From Megascapheus bottae (Eukaryota; Chordata; Mammalia; Rodentia; Geomyidae), in NCBI GenBank assembly GCA_024803745.1, contig JANJXV010000040.1, positions 1,523,914 to 1,587,913 on the forward strand: a stretch of DNA of 64,000 bases. Reading direction: 5' to 3'. Made by a program: the position numbers and the translations under genes. The first letter of the stretch is position 1, and every line of letters begins with the position of its first letter. Below are positions 13,910-24,596 of this stretch, piece by piece. The notes under the pieces are model-generated. The model worked only from the letters and a program-made list of their open reading frames with translations, had not been told where the DNA came from and searched no databases.

Positions 13910-13940
<31 letters not shown>
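13849..13940. repeat. (CAC/CAT)n-(ATT)n compound trinucleotide repeat
   Basis: Degenerate CACCAT units pass into about nine ATT units inside the KCNA1 CpG-rich region. Its poly-His or poly-Tyr readings are artefacts. Confidence 0.93.
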
Positions 13941-14344
13941 GTATTTTGTTACTGTTCCTCCCCCCTCCGCCCCCCGCTCCGGCGCCCACGCGCCCCGGGA
14001 ACGATCGCCTTGGAGACGGGGGCCTGCGACGCAGTGCGGGGCGCCCGGGGTGACCCCCGCCCCCCTCGGTCCCCGGGTCCCCCCAGATCCCCCCCCCGGG
14101 CGCGGGGACGCGGGCGGGTCCGTCCGTCCGTCCGTCCGTCCACCCCCACGCGGTCACTGGGAAACTTTGCGACTCGTTCACTGCGGGTCGCTCCCCGCCG
14201 CAGGCCCGGCCGGGGGGAGGAGGAGGAGGAGGAAGGGGAGGAGGCTGCGCGCGGCCCCGGCCGGCAGCCGCGGTGCGGCGCGGGGACTGCGGACTCGAGG
14301 CGCCGGCTCCACCCGCGGCCCCGCCGTCCCCGGCCCAGGACGGC

Positions 14345-14552
14345 CGCTGATTGGTTCCCGCAATCCAGGCCACGCCCCCACCGCCCGAGGCCACGCCCCG
14401 CACCGCCCGTGATCACGCCCTGCGCCGCCCGAGGCCACGCCCCACACCTCCCGAGACCACGCCCTGCGCTGCCTGAGGCCACGCCCCTGCGCCGCCGAGA
14501 CCACGCCCCGCCCCGAGGCCACGCCCCGCGCCGCCCACCGCTCCACTGGCCC
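14345..14552. repeat. CACGCCC tandem array upstream of KCNA1
   Basis: Eight copies of a unit of about 22-27 bp built around GGCCACGCCCCGCGCCGCCC. Each copy has CACGCCC, a KLF/Sp-type element. It lies about 2 kb upstream of the KCNA1 start at the outer edge of the CpG-rich region. Confidence 0.85.
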
Positions 14553-15018
14553 GAAGGTGGGGAGGGGAGGGGAGGAGGAGGGAAAAGGAGGGGAAGGGAA
14601 GAGAGGAGCCAAAGAGATGGAAGAGGGAGGGGGCAAAGGAGGGGGAGGAGGGGGAGGAGAAGGGCAGAGGGAGATGGGGAGAGAGGGCAGGGGGAGGGAG
14701 GAGAAGAGAGGGAGGGAAGGGAGGGAGATGGGGAGAGAGGAGGGGGAGGAGAAGGGCTGAGGGAGATGGGGAGGGGGGAGAGAGGGAGGGGGAGGAGGGG
14801 AAGGGAGGGAGGTGGGGAGAGAGGAAAGGGAGAGGAGGGAGGGAGAGGGAAGAGAGGGAGATGGGGAGAGGGGGAGGGGAGTAGAGGGATGGGAAGGAGG
14901 GGGAGGGAAAGGAGGGAGGGAGGTGGGGAGGGGGGAAGGGAGGGAGATGGGGAGAGAGGGGGAGGAGGGCAGGGAGGGGAGAGGAAAGGGGTAGGAAAAG
15001 GGGAGGGAGGAGGGGGTA
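14553..15018. repeat. Polypurine (GGGAGA) tract, 465 bp
   Basis: Nearly pure G/A on the plus strand with many GGGAGG and GAGAGG repeats. Capable of triplex or G-quadruplex structures. No coding content. Confidence 0.9.
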
Positions 15019-15639
15019 GAGCTAGTTGCACCCCTGCTCCAGATTCAGAGCCCTGCATTTCCACCTGGTATTTGAATTTATTTATTTATTTTTTAATTTC
15101 TAATGGGAGCTTTGGACACCTGGGTTTTTCACTATTCAAACCCCGGGCCCCTCTCCCAACTTCCACTCCAATCTGTCACCCCACCTCAGCCGGCATAGCT
15201 GGTGAGACAGAGCTTAGACTCCTGCTGGACAGACTGACAGATCCCTGGCCAGGCTGGACTCGCTCCTTCTCTCTCCCCTTCTACTCCTTTCGTGGATCTG
15301 TTTGTGTTTCTTCTCCCCCTTTAACTGTACCCCCCCACACACATCTCCATCTTCCCGTGGAATCCCCTGCTTCAACACCTAGACACCTTGCAAAGAGAAC
15401 CTCACACCCAGCAGGGCCCTTCCTGCCTGGCGTGGTGTGGCTTTTCTCTCCCCTGGGTTCAGGGCTGTGGTGGAGGGAGGGCTCTGGAGGCCTGGAATAG
15501 GGCAGAGTTATTGAGAGGGAAATTTAGTGTGATTGACTTTCCCCCTTCCCTGCTCAGGATCCCCACATACTTCACAGAGACAATTAGCAAATAAGCCATG
15601 TGATTTCTAACTCCAGGTAAAAAGGAAATGAAGGAAGGA

Positions 15640-15842
15640 GGGAAAGAGTTTGGCCCAGTGGTAGAGTGCTGGCCTAGCATGCACGGAGCCCTGGGTTCGA
15701 TTCCTGGGTATCATATACACAGAAAAAGCCAGAAGTGGTGCTGTGGCTCAAGTGGTAGAGCCTCGAGAAAGCCCAAGGACAGTGCTCAGGCCCTGAGTTC
15801 AAGACCCAGGACTGGCAAACAGGAAAAAAATAAAAAAGAAAG
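15640..15842 (+). mobile_element. IDL-Geo SINE
   Basis: ID-like left monomer (TTTGGCCCAGTGG, GGTTCGATTCC) plus Geo and an A-rich tail. Confidence 0.9.
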
Positions 15843-16573
15843 GAGACAGTGACTGAGGTTAGCAGATAAGGACTTTGAACAACAACCCCCCCCCCCCCAA
15901 AAAAAATAAAAAATAAAAATAAGTTCAAGAAGAAAGAAAGCAAGGGTGAGAAAGATCAGACTGGGATAGGAGCAGAGGACCTAAGGTGAGAATTTAGTAT
16001 AGACTATTCAGGAAACCAAAGTAAGGCCTGGGTCGGAAGGACGACGGAACCCCGTGGAAGTCAGTGACGGACTGTGAGACAGCGCCATGAAACCAAGACC
16101 CACGGCTGACATCACCGTAAGAGTCATCTCATTTTATTCTGAGCACAACTGGGAGATCTTAAGAGGCCTTGCCTCATCGGTGGGGTAAGTATAAGATGGT
16201 TTGAATGTTTTCTCTCCTTGCACACAGCCAGACCAAACAGAAGCTGGATGTTACCAGGGACACCATGAAAAATTGGCCCAGGATGCGGGGTGGGGGTAGA
16301 TTCTCGGCAAGGAGATGGGGTGAGGGGGGGTCTTCAAGGAGATAGTTCCTTGGTGAAATGTCTATTTCTGGGCCTTAAAGGCATAGGAAGATTTGGTTGC
16401 TCTTCATTCTGTAGCTGTCATTCAAGGCGTGACTCATTGCTAACTCCGTTAGCCCATGATGAGGGAGTGGGGTGGGGTTAGGGTGGGGAAAGAGTGGGGG
16501 GGGGAGCCTGAAACCCATGACATGGCTGAGTGGTGACTCAAGTGATGATGAAGTCATCTTTAAAATGAATAAA

Positions 16574-16800
16574 TAACCCAGCACCATGACTCACACCTCT
16601 AAATCCTAGCTACGCAGGAGGCTGAGATCTGAGGATCACAGTTCAAAGCCAGCCTGGGCAGGAAAGTCCATGAGACTGATCTCCAGGGAACCACCAGAAA
16701 ACCAAAGTAGTCGAGGGCCAGACTTGAGTTGAAGAAACAAAAAAAACAACTCAGGGATGGCACCCAGGCCCCGAGTTCAAGTCCCATGTCTAACCAAAAA
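16574..16800 (+). mobile_element. B1-like/Geo SINE, Geo part shortened
   Basis: ACTCACACCTCTAAATCCTA to CCGAGTTCAAGTCCCATG. The A-box half of Geo is missing. Confidence 0.85.
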
Positions 16801-17959
16801 TAATAACAATAACAATAATAGAAAAACCCTCGGCCTTTGGCATTCCACGGTATCCACCTTCTCTGTCTGGCAACAGATTCTGAAGCCCACTGGCTTCAAG
16901 ATATTTTATCCGTCAGAATCAAGATATTTGATTTCTCCAGACTCCACAGCCCATGGCGATTAGCGAGAGCTGAACTTCAATTCTTCATTCACTGGCCATG
17001 AAACAAGGACCCAAACAGCCCACGGGAACAGAACTCTCGCACCATCACAGAATGTTCTAGCAGACAAAGCTCCCTCTGAGCCCTGATCTTGGGGGCACTC
17101 CAGGCCGCTCAGGCCAGGCCCGTCCAATCAGTCGTCCTTCTGTCTCCAGCTTGCAATGGGGGGATTGTTGAGATTTTGTGGCCTCTCTCCCGTATAAATT
17201 CCCAGGGAGGGGGGGGGGACAGGGAAACAATCTTGTTTTCAGTGTCAGAGTCTGGGGTTCCCGTAAAGAGGGTGCTGTGGTCAACAAAAAACACACGATC
17301 CCCTGCTCTCCTCTCTTCTCCCTTCTCCATGGTTTCTGTACTATGGTAGGCATTCATAGAAACACGGAGTGCAATGTGACCTGTAGAATTTGCCATTTCA
17401 TTCCTTCTCTTCTTTCCCTGTCCCCTAAAAGGGGAGGGTGGGGAGGAGAGAGAAGGTCGGGAAGGAGGGAGGAGGATTGTTTTTGTCGTCATTTTTCTTC
17501 ATTTGGTCTATACAGCACTGAGCATTTACATGACTTGTCTAATTCTGCTCTGCAAGGGTTTTTCACAAAGCTCTGCCTGGCCACTGTCTGCTGACGAGGC
17601 ATGCCTTGCCTGGTTGTGACATGGCAGGCCAGAGAGTGGCTAGCTTTCTCTGACCGTGGCCCTGCTAGCAGGTGTTTGGGGTTTGCCCATGGCGTGCAGA
17701 GGTGGGCAGATCGAGGCTTGTCGGTGTGAGGAAGGGTGAGTGGTGACATGACAGGGCCCAGCTCAGGAAGGCAGATCCAAGCAGAGAACCACACCCCACC
17801 CCTGTCATCCACCCATCTCGAGAGAATGGCTTTCCAGCGTGGGCCAGGCCACATCACCTTTGCATACATCCTTCCACTGAGCACCTGATTAAGCCATCGG
17901 GTGAGAAGCACCTTGAATGTTAGTGACACCCTGTTCATTAAGCCTGCGTCCTTCTGGCA

Positions 17960-19043
17960 GATGCAAAGGGACCTGAGCTCAGCCAATGGGAGCAGAGAGA
18001 CCTGAGCTCAGCCAATGGGAGAAGAGGGACCTGAGCTCAGCCAATGGGAGAAGAGGGACCTGAGCTCAGCCAATGGGAGAAGAGGGACCTGAGCTCAGCC
18101 AATGGGAGCAGAGGGACCTGAGCTCAGCCAATGGGAGAAGAGGGACCTGAGCTCAGCAAATTGAAGAAGGGTCTGCTCAGCCAATCGGAGCAAAGGTTCC
18201 TGAGCTCAGCCAATGGGAACAGAGGGACCTGAGCTCATCCAATGGGAACAGAGGGACCTGAGCTCAGCCAATGGGAGAAGAGAGGGTCTGCTCAGCCAAT
18301 GGGAGCAGAGAGACCTGAGCTCAGCCAATGGGAGAAGAGGGACCTGAGCTCAGCCAGTGGGAACAGAGGGTCCTGAGCTCAGCCAATCGGAGAAGAGGGG
18401 TCTGCTTAGCCAATAGGAGCAGAGGGACCTGAGCTCAGTCAATGGGAGCAGAGGGACCTGAGCTCAGCCAATAGGAGAAGAGGGACCTGAGCTCAGCCAA
18501 TGGGAACAGAGGGTCCTGAGCTCAGCCAATAGGAGCAGAGGGACCTGAGCTCAGCCAATGGGAACAGAGGGACCTGAGCTCAGCCAATGGGAGCAGAGGG
18601 ACCTGAGCTCAGCCAATGGGAGAAAAGTGGGTCTGCTCAGCCAATAGGAACATAGGGAACCTGAGCTCAGCCAATGGGAAAAGAGGGTCCTGAGCTCAGC
18701 CAATGGGAGAAGAGGGTCCTGAGCTCAGCCAATAGGAGCAGAGGGACCTGAGCTCAGCCAGTAGGAGAAAAGGAATCTGCTTAGCCAATAGGAGCAGAGG
18801 GACCTGAGTTCAGCCAATGGAAGTAGAGGGACCTGAGCTCAGCCAATAGGAGCAGAATAGGGGCTGGGAGTTTGGCCTAGTGGTTAAAGTGCTTGCCTAG
18901 CATGCATGAAGACCCGGGTTCAATTCCTTGGTCCCACATATATAGAAAAAAGCCGGAAGTGGTGCTGAGGCTCAAGTGGTAGAGCTCTAGCCTTGAGAAA
19001 GGCCAAGGACAGCGCTCAGGCCCTGAGCTCAAGCCCAGGACTG

Positions 19044-19078
<35 letters not shown>

Positions 19079-19112
19079 AGAATAGCCTGAACTCAGCCAA
19101 TGGGAGCAGAGA
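17960..19112. repeat. 29-bp minisatellite with 28 CCAAT motifs, split by a SINE
   Basis: About 32 degenerate copies of a 29-bp unit, GGACCTGAGCTCAGCCAATG then GGAGAAGAG. I count 28 intact CCAAT pentamers, nearly all in the context AGCCAATRGG close to the NF-Y consensus, all in the same orientation. The block is interrupted by an IDL-Geo SINE at 18861-19074. Confidence 0.93.
18861..19074 (+). mobile_element. IDL-Geo SINE with 11-bp target-site duplication
   Basis: ID-like tRNA-derived monomer (TGGCCTAGTGG A box, GGTTCAATTCC B box) joined to the Geo monomer and a 28-base A tail. Flanked by GAGCAGAATAG at 18850-18860 and again at 19075-19085. A recent L1-type insertion inside the CCAAT array. 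Confidence 0.95.
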
Positions 19113-19166
19113 GGCGGGGCCTTCCAGGTTGGGTATAAAAAGGCAGCAGCCTGCCCACTCTAGGGG
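19097..19166 (+). promoter_or_regulatory. Core-promoter-like module: CCAAT, GC box, TATA
   Basis: Immediately after the last CCAAT motif (about 19097) come GGCGGGGC at 19113-19120 and TATAAAA at 19134-19140. Relative to a start near 19164 these sit at about -67, -50 and -30, a textbook arrangement. No downstream coding gene is recognised on the plus strand. A solo LTR of an endogenous retrovirus with an expanded U3 enhancer is one explanation, but LTR ends were not identified. Confidence 0.5.
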
Positions 19167-21177
19167 CTTGCTTGCCAGGTTTTCTGCTGATGGCCGAACC
19201 CAACCTCAGAAGCTATCTTAGCCTTGCCCAGTTCCTTACAAGTTGGGGGGGGGGGTCTTTACGCTTGCCTGACACCCCAGCATCCTGAATTATTTTTAAT
19301 GACAATTTCATTCACCTCATTATAACCACTAACTTCTTTTCCGGTTTTGCAGGGTTGCTTCATGTTTGTTTTTCCAAGACTTCTTCCTCCCCCAGGCATA
19401 GTTATGTATATCATCTTTATCAAAAAGTCCTGGATATGGGGGGGGAGGAGAGGGAGAGGCCAGTAAGCCTTTTTTTACCCCAAAATGATGAGGAAGGATG
19501 GGTGGGTCTTCAGTTCACCCCCAGTTGGTACAGTTAGGGGATTATCATGGCAGCAAGCATGGACCTCTCCCTGCTCAGAGGCCTTTCTTTTTTTGCCATC
19601 CCACCACCTTCAGCCACAGCACAACATTTGTCTGTCGTGGTGACGTTGAGATTTTTATTCCTCGTTAAATGCTACGCAAGAATTAAGAGCAGGAAGAAAG
19701 TGGGCTCTCCGAACTTTGTGCTTTTCAGGGGTTTTTTCATGAAAATTAGGAGAAACTGGACATTGTTTGCTGTTTATTATCATTACTATTATTATCATTT
19801 AATCTCCCTCAGGAAAAACAAAGCTCTTCATCTGGGCTGGCTTGAGTCTGGCTTTGCTTGAAGACAGAAGGATGGTGATTTAACTGCTTTCTGGGACGAT
19901 CAATGATTCTGTGGGGTTTTTTTTCCTCCCCTCTTCAGATAGGCTTAGATGGCATTGTCAGGAATCCAGGTCTTACTGAAAGTGCAGAGAAAGAAATGCA
20001 ACTGGATGCAAGCAGCCTAGCGTCTGTGGAAGCACAACGTAAATATTTTATAGGCTGCAGCACAACCGGAACAAAAGTAAGTCTCCCCTTCCAACACGGC
20101 CCATCCAGTGCACGGATCTTTCCAGCGGGAAAGCATCCTTGCGTGTAACTGGACATCTCACGAATTCAAATAACTCCTCATTGCTCCAAAAAAAAAAAAA
20201 TCTTTGTGGAATTCTAGGGTTCCCGTCTCACCTATTGTTCTTTGAAACAGAGCTTTGCTCCTGGCAGCCTGACAGATTACGCAACCCCTCTATTTCAGTA
20301 ATTAATGTATTGTGCATTTTTCCCCTTGGCTGCTGCAAAGTATCAATTCTTGCTTGTGCTATGTCCAGTGATTTTCTTGCAAAGGCAGAGGGGGTGACAC
20401 ACCAGAAGCCCCCCCCCTCCCCGCCCAGGGCTTCATCCCAGGGGCCAGAAAGGGCAGACGGTCCCTGACTTTGAACTCTGATGGTGGAAAAGCTGACTCT
20501 CCGTCTCTCTCACCCATGCCTCACCATCCTCGTCATTTCTGAAATGACGGTCGTTCTCAGGAGACACTCCTGTCTTGTGCTTTGTGGAAACCGAATCCAG
20601 AGGACTTAAATCCCCCACCTTGCTCATAGAAAGAGGTTGATGTGGGGTTACTAACTAGTCAAGCTTGTCGAGTCCTGGGCCCCCCCCCCAAGAGACCATG
20701 GCCTGATTTCAACTGGAAAAACCAACTTCATAAGACACCCCGAAGCAGAGAGCTCACCCCTCAGTGTCAGTCCTCACCAAAGCCCCCCCCCCCAAAACCC
20801 CGACCTCTGATTCCTTCTATCCCAAAAGAACCCTCTGGGCCTCTTCCCCTCACCCCCCACACACCGTGCTGTCTCTAGAACCTTCTAGATCATTTCCACC
20901 CCAGACCAGAGGACACCTCCCAGCCTCTCAGCCTCCGCACTCTGGCAGCGAGACAGAAACTTTTTTTTTTTTTTCCTGAGTGCAGATGGTGTCTCTGCAT
21001 CCACCATCCAATCCTGCCAGCCTGGCACTGGATGCCTGCAGATGGCAGCAAGAAAACCTAAAGAGTCATTGGCCAGGCCTCTCTAGGACCTGCCTGCGGT
21101 TGCTTCCCACTGCCCTTGGCCAGGTCCGCGACTTCAGGGTGGGGTCCTCGTCCCCTGATTTTTTGGTGCTTTCCAAG

Positions 21178-21182
<5 letters not shown>

Positions 21183-21229
<47 letters not shown>

Positions 21230-21230
21230 A
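21183..21230. repeat. (CA)n microsatellite
   Basis: About 23 units. Confidence 0.95.
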
Positions 21231-21249
21231 TACCATATCTACTGTGCAT

Positions 21250-21510
21250 GTTCTGGGGGTTATGCCACTTTTGGGGGTTTACATGCAGAATTTCACCCTT
21301 GCTTTGCTTTTGTTCTCACAGCTGGTGCTTCGTCGCCTGAACCACAACTCCAGTCTAGCTTTTTGCTGGTCTCTCAGATTTTTCTTCTCCTCGCCGCCCC
21401 CCCGCCACGCACCCCACCCTCAGCCTTTGGGGTGACTTCAAAACTCCATCTTCTAGGTCTAAGCCTTCTAAGAAGCTGGGATTACAGGATTCGGCGACCG
21501 GCCCCTGGGC
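21250..21510 (-). mobile_element. Old SINE copy, minus, diverged
   Basis: Weak Geo/7SL complement ending AAGAAGCTGGGATTACAGG. Confidence 0.55.
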
Positions 21511-21579
21511 CTGTGAGTTTCTGGGACTGGCTGATGGACAAAATCCTTTCCCTGAGTCCCGAGATTCCACATTCTAAGC

Positions 21580-21782
21580 CAGGCTCTCGCCTGTCATCCC
21601 AGCTACTCAGGAGGCTGAGATCAGAGGATCATGGTTCAAAGCCAGCCCGGGCACAGAACGTCCATGAGACTCATCTGCAACAAACCAGCAAAAATCCAGA
21701 CATGGAGCTGTGACTCAAGTGGTAGAGTGCCAGCCTTGAGAAACAAAACTAAGGTAGAACACCCAGATCCTGAGTGCAATTG
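21580..21782 (+). mobile_element. B1-like/Geo SINE
   Basis: CTCGCCTGTCATCCCAGCTA start, GATCCTGAGTGCAATTG end, tail grading into GATA/GACA repeats. Confidence 0.88.
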
Positions 21783-21843
21783 ATAGATAAACAGAGAATA
21801 AGTATGGGTGGATAGATGAGTGATAGAAAGATGATAGATGACG

Positions 21844-21887
<44 letters not shown>

Positions 21888-21890
21888 GGG
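21783..21890. repeat. (GATA)n-(GACA)n repeat
   Basis: Degenerate GATA then about ten GACA units, extending a SINE tail. Confidence 0.9.
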
Positions 21891-22301
21891 AGCTGGACCA
21901 GGCTGATCCCCTCCTCAGCCAGGAGGACATTGGGGACATCTGGGGGGCTTGGAAAGGATGTGGGGGAGGCCGGGGTGGGGGAGGGAGGCCAGTGGGGTCA
22001 AGTAAACCCTGGCGGCCTGGTTCACAGCGAGGCAGGGATGACCCTGAGATCTTGGGGACCTGGAGGAGAGGCAGGGGACCCCTGCTTCTCATTGGGGTTC
22101 CAGCCTGAGACGACCCCACCCTGTTCCCCTGGGGTCACTTTCCCCTCCCTGGCTCTGGCCCTTCCACAGCACCCCCTGACCCCCAGGCTTGGCCCCCCCG
22201 CACCCCCAGACCTGGCCCCTCTCCATCCTGGGCTCTCCTGTGAGTCGGCTGAGCCCCTCCCAGGACGGCTGTGTAACGGGGCCCAGGCTTCCACCAAGAC
22301 T

Positions 22302-22371
22302 TTATAAATAGCCCGTGCACCCCCTGTTCAATTTTTTTCCTTTTTTTTCAAAAGTCCCTCACTAAAAATAG
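22302..22371. promoter_or_regulatory. Pair of MEF2-type sites
   Basis: TTATAAATAG at 22302-22311 and CTAAAAATAG at 22362-22371 both fit YTAWWWWTAR. They sit in otherwise GC-rich unique sequence between KCNA6 and KCNA1. Binding is inference. Confidence 0.4.
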
Positions 22372-22803
22372 CCTTCCGCATCCAGGGGAGAAAATAACGC
22401 ACGAGATTGCACCAAAACCCAACCGGAGCAGAGACTTTTCCCCTGTCTCTGCTGTGCGGGGTCAGCTGTAGCCTGGAGAATCCTGGGTGAGGGGGGTTGG
22501 GGGGCCCCAAGGAAGGGCAGTGGGCAGAGGGGGGAACAAGGGCACGGAAGCCAGGGTCAGCCGAATCCCTGCACACCGCGACTGGCTCCTTCCTGCTGTA
22601 GAACGCCAGGCAGGTCTCAGGACACCCCAGATGTGTGGGTGACCAAGGTGGGGGGGCCCTGAGAGCCCGTGGGGTGAGGAATACAGGACGGGGTGGGGGT
22701 GTCCAGAGAGGGGTGGGGGGAAGGGGGCAGGGGCGCTGGGCTGTGAGGGGCTGGCAGAGGTTTTTGCATGCTGAAAGGCTGGGGGGTGGAGGGAGGAGAG
22801 CAA

Positions 22804-23106
22804 CTGATTCACACACAGACACACACACACACACACACACGCACACACGCACACGCACGCACGCACTGAGGCATACACGTGCACACCAGCAAAACAAGTC
22901 TCCCTCTGTCTCTATCTCTCTGTCTCTAAGTTTGTCTTCCTCTGTCTCTGTCGTGCTCTGTCAGTGTCTCTGTCTCCTCTAGCTCTACCTCTGTCTCTGT
23001 CTCCTCTTTCTCTCTCTGTCTCCTCTCTCTGTGTCTCTGTCTCTGTCTCCTCTCTATCTCTGTCTCTTCTGTCTCTGACTCCTCTATCTCTTCCTCTCTC
23101 TCTCTT

Positions 23107-23168
<62 letters not shown>

Positions 23169-23212
23169 CCTCCCTCCCTCCCTCCCTCCCTCCCTCTTTA
23201 TCTCTCTCGTTA
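22804..23212. repeat. (CA)n, (CT)n and (CCCT)n compound tract
   Basis: CA-rich 22810-22866, then CTGT/CT-rich 22896-23120, pure CT to 23163 and CCCT units to 23196. Confidence 0.95.
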
Positions 23213-23649
23213 TACAACAGGGCCTACACCACTGTCCTGTCCTTGAGGAGAGAACAGAAACCCTCACCAGCCGCCTCCCGCCAAGTCCGCAGCCTTGGAG
23301 ATGGCGTGGCCGCTGCCCTGGGCCCCAGCGCGGGGCACAGGACACAGGGGACAAGGACGCCTCCCTGCGAGTTCTTCTCGGTCCCCGCAGGCCCCAGCAC
23401 TGTCATCGCAGTTCCCTCTGGTGGTCAGATGATCCCGGTGCAGACCCGGGAGCCCCCCAACTCCACCGCCCTGGGGTACACAGGGGGTTCAGAGGGGAGA
23501 ATTCTCTAGGCAGGCTTCTGCTGTGCCCACTCTTTCCAGAACCTTCCAGGCCCTGGGACCACAGTCTTTGGGGTTGGTGCCTGGGAATCTGCATTTTAAT
23601 GAGATTTCTTTATAGTGAAGTTCACCTGGGATTTTCCATGATGGTGGTT

Positions 23650-23790
23650 GGTTTTTTAGGCCAGTCCTAGGGCTTGAACTCAGGGCCTGTCTCTGAGCTT
23701 GTTTTGCTCTAGGCTGGGTGCTCTACCACTTGAGCCAGAACTCCGCTTTCAATTTTTTTTTTAGTAGTTCATTGGAAATAAGGAGTCAGA
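23650..23790 (-). mobile_element. Geo SINE fragment, minus
   Basis: GGGCTTGAACTCAGGGCCTG to AGTTCATTGGAAATAAGGAG. 7SL-like part truncated. Confidence 0.8.
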
Positions 23791-24039
23791 TGTCCAGTAG
23801 AGCACATGGAAACTGCAGCCTTTTCCTCTCCGGGTTCATCCTGTGACATGCATCCATTCCTTTTTTTTAACCCTTTTTTTAACCCTTTTTTTTTTTTTTT
23901 AACCCTGTGAGGACGCAGGGGACTTGAGATGGCCTGGCTGTGTGATCTCAGAGCAAGCCTGACATGCTCTACTGGTATTTTTTTCCCCTTTGTCTCTTTA
24001 AAGTTGTTCTTGTAAGTAAGGAGCATCCCTGAGGTTTCA

Positions 24040-24268
24040 ATCTCTCAGCCAGCTACTCAGGAGGCTGAGATCGGAGGATCGAGGTTCAAAGCCAGCCCGG
24101 GGCAGGAAAGTTCAGGAGACTCTGATCTCTAGTGAACCAGCAGAAAACCAGACGTGGAGCTGTGGCTCAAGTGGTAGAGCGCCAGCCTGGAACAAAAGAA
24201 GCTCAGGGACGGCGCTCAGGCTCTGAGTTCAAACCCCCAAGCCATGAAAAATAAAATAGTAAAATAAA
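24040..24268 (+). mobile_element. B1-like/Geo SINE
   Basis: CAGCTACTCAGGAGGCTGAG through GTGGCTCAAGTGGTAGAGCG to CTGAGTTCAAACCCCCA and an A-rich tail. Confidence 0.92.
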
Positions 24269-24555
24269 AGGTTGGTGATGGCTCCCCCTGGTGGACATTA
24301 CATTAATTCCCCGCCTGGAGGAATCTTGGTCCCCATCTCACGGGGATGGGGCCCTGACAGCCCATGAGGTCTCTGTCAACAGCCTGAAGGCTCAGGGGAG
24401 GGTGGGTTGTGCCCACAACAAAGGTCCAGGGCCCTGAGAGAAAGCTCTTTCTGCCCTTCTTGGGCTCCCAGAGAATTACAGCAACTTAATTACCAGGCCA
24501 TGGTCTGTCACACCTTCACTTAATCTCTCTGTGTCTCGGGGGTCCAGTCAGTACT

Positions 24556-24558
24556 TGA

Positions 24559-24596
<38 letters not shown>
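24556..24596. repeat. (TTA)n microsatellite
   Basis: About 13 units. Confidence 0.95.

Larger units (their letters stand above)
12451..14560 (-). promoter_or_regulatory. KCNA1: KCNA1 upstream CpG-rich region (probable 5' UTR and promoter)
   Basis: GC-rich, CpG-dense sequence directly upstream of KCNA1, densest at about 13380-14560, with numerous GC boxes and no recognised coding exon. It includes a (GGA)n run at 12735-12772, a mixed trinucleotide tract at 13849-13940, (GTCC)n at 14117-14142 and the CACGCCC array. No TATA box stands out, as is common for CpG-island promoters. The long open frames here are composition artefacts. Confidence 0.6.
15019..17959. other. KCNA1-KCNA6 interval, proximal part
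   Basis: Apart from two SINEs, unique sequence without recognised exons. 17600-17959 leads into the CCAAT array and may be part of the same element. Confidence 0.45.

Noticed and set aside
13338..15500. 720-codon open frame on the plus strand upstream of KCNA1
   Set aside because: It runs through GC-rich CpG sequence, a trinucleotide repeat, the CACGCCC array and the polypurine tract. The product is low-complexity Arg/Gly/Glu with no domain.
17960..19112. CRISPR-like array with regular repeats
   Set aside because: Repeats are head-to-tail without unique spacers, in a mammalian genome with no cas genes. It is a minisatellite.
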